Below, piece after piece: positions 63,901 through 64,000 of a DNA stretch of 64,000 nucleotides. The DNA is taken from NCBI GenBank assembly GCA_947471745.1, contig CANJKZ010000084.1:403501-467500 (forward strand), written 5' to 3'. A model generated the notes under the pieces. The model was not told where the DNA came from. It did not search any database and saw only the letters and a program-made list of their open reading frames with translations. This DNA is from Closterium sp. Naga37s-1. Taxonomy: Eukaryota; Streptophyta; Zygnematophyceae; Desmidiales; Closteriaceae. Numbering within the stretch: position 1 is the stretch's first letter; the number at the start of each line of letters is the position of its first letter. The position numbers were made by a program, and so were the translations under genes.

Positions 63901-63968
63901 GACATCATGGACAACCGCATTGAGGGCACTGTTCCTTCCTTTGTGGGCGCCAACGAGCTCGGTCACCT
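9929..63968 (+). CDS. LRR receptor-like protein, LRR-VIII-1/HPCA1-type ectodomain (5' part; 3' end outside window)
   Basis: Exons are 9929-10046, 10592-10748, 17131-17202, 17576-17650 and 63756-63968, giving 211 full codons and continuing past the window. Exons 3-5 are 72, 75 and 213 nt, all phase 2 in and out, as is typical for LRR exons. ATG 9929 (CCAAAATGG) starts a signal peptide with core IALLFASLALIGL, cleaved probably near VLA-ATDP (about 33). Then come ATDPAHVAALRQVATAVG, an LRR N-terminal cap (DDPCG...SSWAGVQC, 65-80) and five or so LRRs: LTGDLPAAV, NPKLTGSLPDTLGNL, DVHGCNLTGSIPATVGRL, NGLSGSIPSTV, RIEGTVPSFVG. The order and spacing match the LRR-VIII-1 ectodomain, including the NPxLTGxLP and GCxxxGxIP pair. 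The kinase domain is not in view, so a receptor-like protein is possible. Intron 2 (6382 bp) holds an antisense copia. Intron 4 (46,105 bp) holds the octamer satellite and seems to end in TG. Confidence 0.85.
10047..10591 (+). other. LRR-gene intron 1, no gene inside
   Basis: The 545-bp intron runs from GTAATG to a pyrimidine-rich 3' end (CCCCAAAG at 10585-10591). The phase-1 junction G|TG gives ...DPAH-V-AALRQ, which matches the usual start of this receptor family. Nothing else is seen in it. Confidence 0.7.
10776..11594 (-). repeat. 3' LTR of the intronic copia element
   Basis: On the minus strand it begins TGTTGGTGCAACCC at 11594 and ends GACTATAACA at 10776. Just outside (11605-11597) lies the polypurine tract GAGGGGGAG. 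Confidence 0.95.
11636..12700 (-). pseudogene. Copia reverse transcriptase C-terminal part and RNase H, frame-shifted from Gag-Pol
   Basis: The frame picks up at DHSLFMLGEGEQRSFMVVY near 12700 and ends at a stop at 11636-11638. It carries the RT catalytic YVDDILIFSP, the connection region (LGDVSFYLGLHIER) and a full RNase H: TAYTDASYASEP, SSVESEYMALF, LYCDSQGAIALAKNP, LTKHMRVKWHW and ADMMTKRL. It lies in a different frame from the upstream polyprotein and lacks the RT fingers and N-terminal palm (roughly 150 codons by comparison with the family). A deletion at about 12690-12710 explains both facts. Without that part there can be no active reverse transcriptase. Confidence 0.88.
12690..15747 (-). 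CDS. Copia Gag, protease and integrase polyprotein, truncated
   Basis: The ATG is at 15747 (MSGPEERGG). Domains in order: a UBN2-type Gag (DKFNGDNFAEWSFKMENIF near the start), a glycine/arginine-rich stretch, a zinc knuckle CHYCHKSGHMWRDC, protease with DSGATYSM, the GAG-pre-integrase block LHRRMGHVALPILQQLV, and the integrase core with VMDVVGP, RTDRGGEF and NGIAERANRTI. A linker with an acidic EEEEEEVQQ run follows. The open frame formally continues to 12589, but the tail past about 12690 reads the reverse-transcriptase region out of frame. The RT N-terminal blocks (KWV, KAR, DVxxAFL, LYGLKQ) are absent between this linker and the RT fragment. The right-hand boundary is therefore a deletion junction, not a normal end. 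Confidence 0.9.
15768..15779 (-). other. Primer-binding site of the intronic copia element
   Basis: The minus strand reads TGGTATCAGAGC, 2 nt from the 5' LTR end. This is the classic copia site complementary to the 3' end of initiator-Met tRNA. Confidence 0.9.
15782..16600 (-). repeat. 5' LTR of the intronic copia element
   Basis: It is 819 bp and pairs with 10776-11594. It should carry the element promoter, which would fire antisense to the LRR gene. Confidence 0.95.
16606..17130 (+). other. Right part of LRR-gene intron 2
   Basis: This is the unique intron sequence left after the copia insertion. It is C-rich toward the acceptor (CTCCACAG at 17130). No gene is recognised. Without the element and one duplication copy, the intron would be about 550 bp. 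Confidence 0.7.
17339..17395. repeat. 10-bp GAGGCCTCAA repeat in LRR-gene intron 3
   Basis: There are about five tandem copies with one or two changes. It is intronic (17203-17575). Confidence 0.85.
17641..17933. repeat. 23-bp minisatellite copied from the exon 4 end and its donor (13 copies)
   Basis: The unit TCACGTTGCTGTGAGTG plus CCCACC is the last bases of exon 4 (CCCACCTCACGTTGCT) followed by the donor GTGAGT. The first copy is the real exon end (donor at 17651), and twelve more follow with no gap. Differences are mostly C/T in the GTTG/GCTG position. Every copy keeps GTGAGT except one GTAAGT, so twelve decoy donors follow the true one. Confidence 0.97.
18054..18137. repeat. 12-bp CCCACTCCCTCC repeat in LRR-gene intron 4
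   Basis: There are about six tandem copies, ending just before the octamer array. Confidence 0.85.
18141..23540. repeat. Satellite zone 1: mostly regular, few indels
   Basis: It begins with a long nearly pure stretch (18399-19005), then frequent ATTATAGC variants. Indels are sparse (a 6-bp unit at about 19006, GTTATAGC at about 20957, 21870, 22240 and 22453). Confidence 0.8.
23541..30180. repeat. Satellite zone 2: irregular, rich in one-base indels
   Basis: There are many 7- and 9-bp units (GTTATAGC preceded by CA, GTATAAGC, GCCGTATAG, TTACTAGC) and short scrambled patches such as the one at about 24045-24070. It ends sharply at about 30180, after which units are regular again. Confidence 0.8.
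30181..37538. repeat. Satellite zone 3: higher-order organised
   Basis: Units are regular and ATTATAGC variants fall in repeating patterns. The pattern at 34182-34430 recurs exactly at 36222-36470 (offset 2040), and that at 35174-35470 recurs at 37227-37523 (offset 2053, one unit differing). A GTTAAC junction variant occurs at about 30177, 31144 and 33583. Confidence 0.8.
37539..44419. repeat. Satellite zone 4: nearly pure core
   Basis: About 860 units with only about 15 ATTATAGC variants by eye and a handful of small indels (for example near 38014, 38200, 38780, 41705, 41820 and 42195). Stretches of 500-600 bp have no variant at all. Confidence 0.85.
44420..54780. repeat. Satellite zone 5: higher-order organised
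   Basis: The patterned ATTATAGC spacing returns. The block at 47307-47555 recurs exactly at 49482-49730 (offset 2175), and the start of 47754-48074 recurs at 49922-50242 (offset 2168). An AGTATAGT-marked motif recurs near 51390, 52155, 52867, 53443 and 53632. A pure patch lies at 48312-48838. Confidence 0.8.
54781..58740. repeat. Satellite zone 6: irregular, rich in indels
   Basis: The character is like zone 2: 7- and 9-bp units and scrambled bits (for example near 56330-56700 and 58190-58250). Confidence 0.8.
58741..63646. repeat. Satellite zone 7: regular, with a 2.64-kb long-range duplication
   Basis: Units are mostly regular. The rare-variant series at about 60527-60680 (AATATAGC ... 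AGTATCGC, AGTATAGT ... AATATAGC) recurs in the same order and spacing at about 63171-63325, an offset of 2644 bp. Confidence 0.75.
63647..63755 (+). other. 3' end of LRR-gene intron 4
   Basis: This is 109 bp of C-rich sequence between the satellite and exon 5. It looks like a long polypyrimidine tract but contains no AG before the reading frame resumes; the last two intron bases by my model are TG (63754-63755). Confidence 0.6.
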
Positions 63969-64000
63969 GTGCGTGGGGTGGGGGTGGGATAGGGGTGCGG

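Noticed and set aside
1..64000. tRNA, rRNA or other structured RNA genes
   Set aside because: I looked for tRNA-like arms and rRNA motifs outside the repeats and saw none I could support.

Overview
The window looks like nuclear DNA from the green-plant lineage, possibly a streptophyte alga or an early land plant. I infer this from three things. There is a spliced leucine-rich-repeat gene of plant receptor-kinase type, there are several Ty1/copia retrotransposons primed by initiator-Met tRNA, and coding exons are GC-rich and interrupted by short introns. I cannot name the species. No bacterial features, CRISPR arrays, rRNA or tRNA genes were seen.

Layout. Bases 1-3058 hold a wreck of at least three copia elements: the 3' end of one on the plus strand, a piece of one on the minus strand, and a decayed pol gene with its 3' LTR. 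Bases 3446-8959 (minus strand) hold a complete nine-exon gene for the GPI-anchor enzyme PIG-L (GlcNAc-PI de-N-acetylase). All splice phases agree and give 260 residues. Its eight introns carry many different minisatellites, several of which begin at, or include, the 5' splice site. Bases 8960-9928 are a head-to-head intergenic region that probably holds both promoters.

From 9929 to the right edge runs a second gene on the plus strand. It encodes a secreted or membrane LRR protein whose ectodomain resembles plant LRR-VIII-1 (HPCA1-type) receptor kinases. Five exons are visible and the kinase part would lie beyond the window. Intron 2 contains a young but internally deleted copia element (10776-16600) in antisense, with a perfect 5-bp target duplication. 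Intron 4 is about 46.1 kb. About 45.5 kb of it (18141-63646, 71% of the window) is one tandem array of the octanucleotide AGTATAGC, with ATTATAGC as the main variant.

The array is not uniform. It has a nearly pure core (about 37.5-44.4 kb), flanks with a higher-order period near 2.04-2.17 kb, and two zones full of small insertions and deletions (about 23.5-30.2 kb and 54.8-58.7 kb). The 3' splice site after the array appears to end in TG rather than AG. The two genes are functionally unrelated as far as I can see. What links them is genome behaviour: introns that breed tandem repeats, often from the donor splice site.
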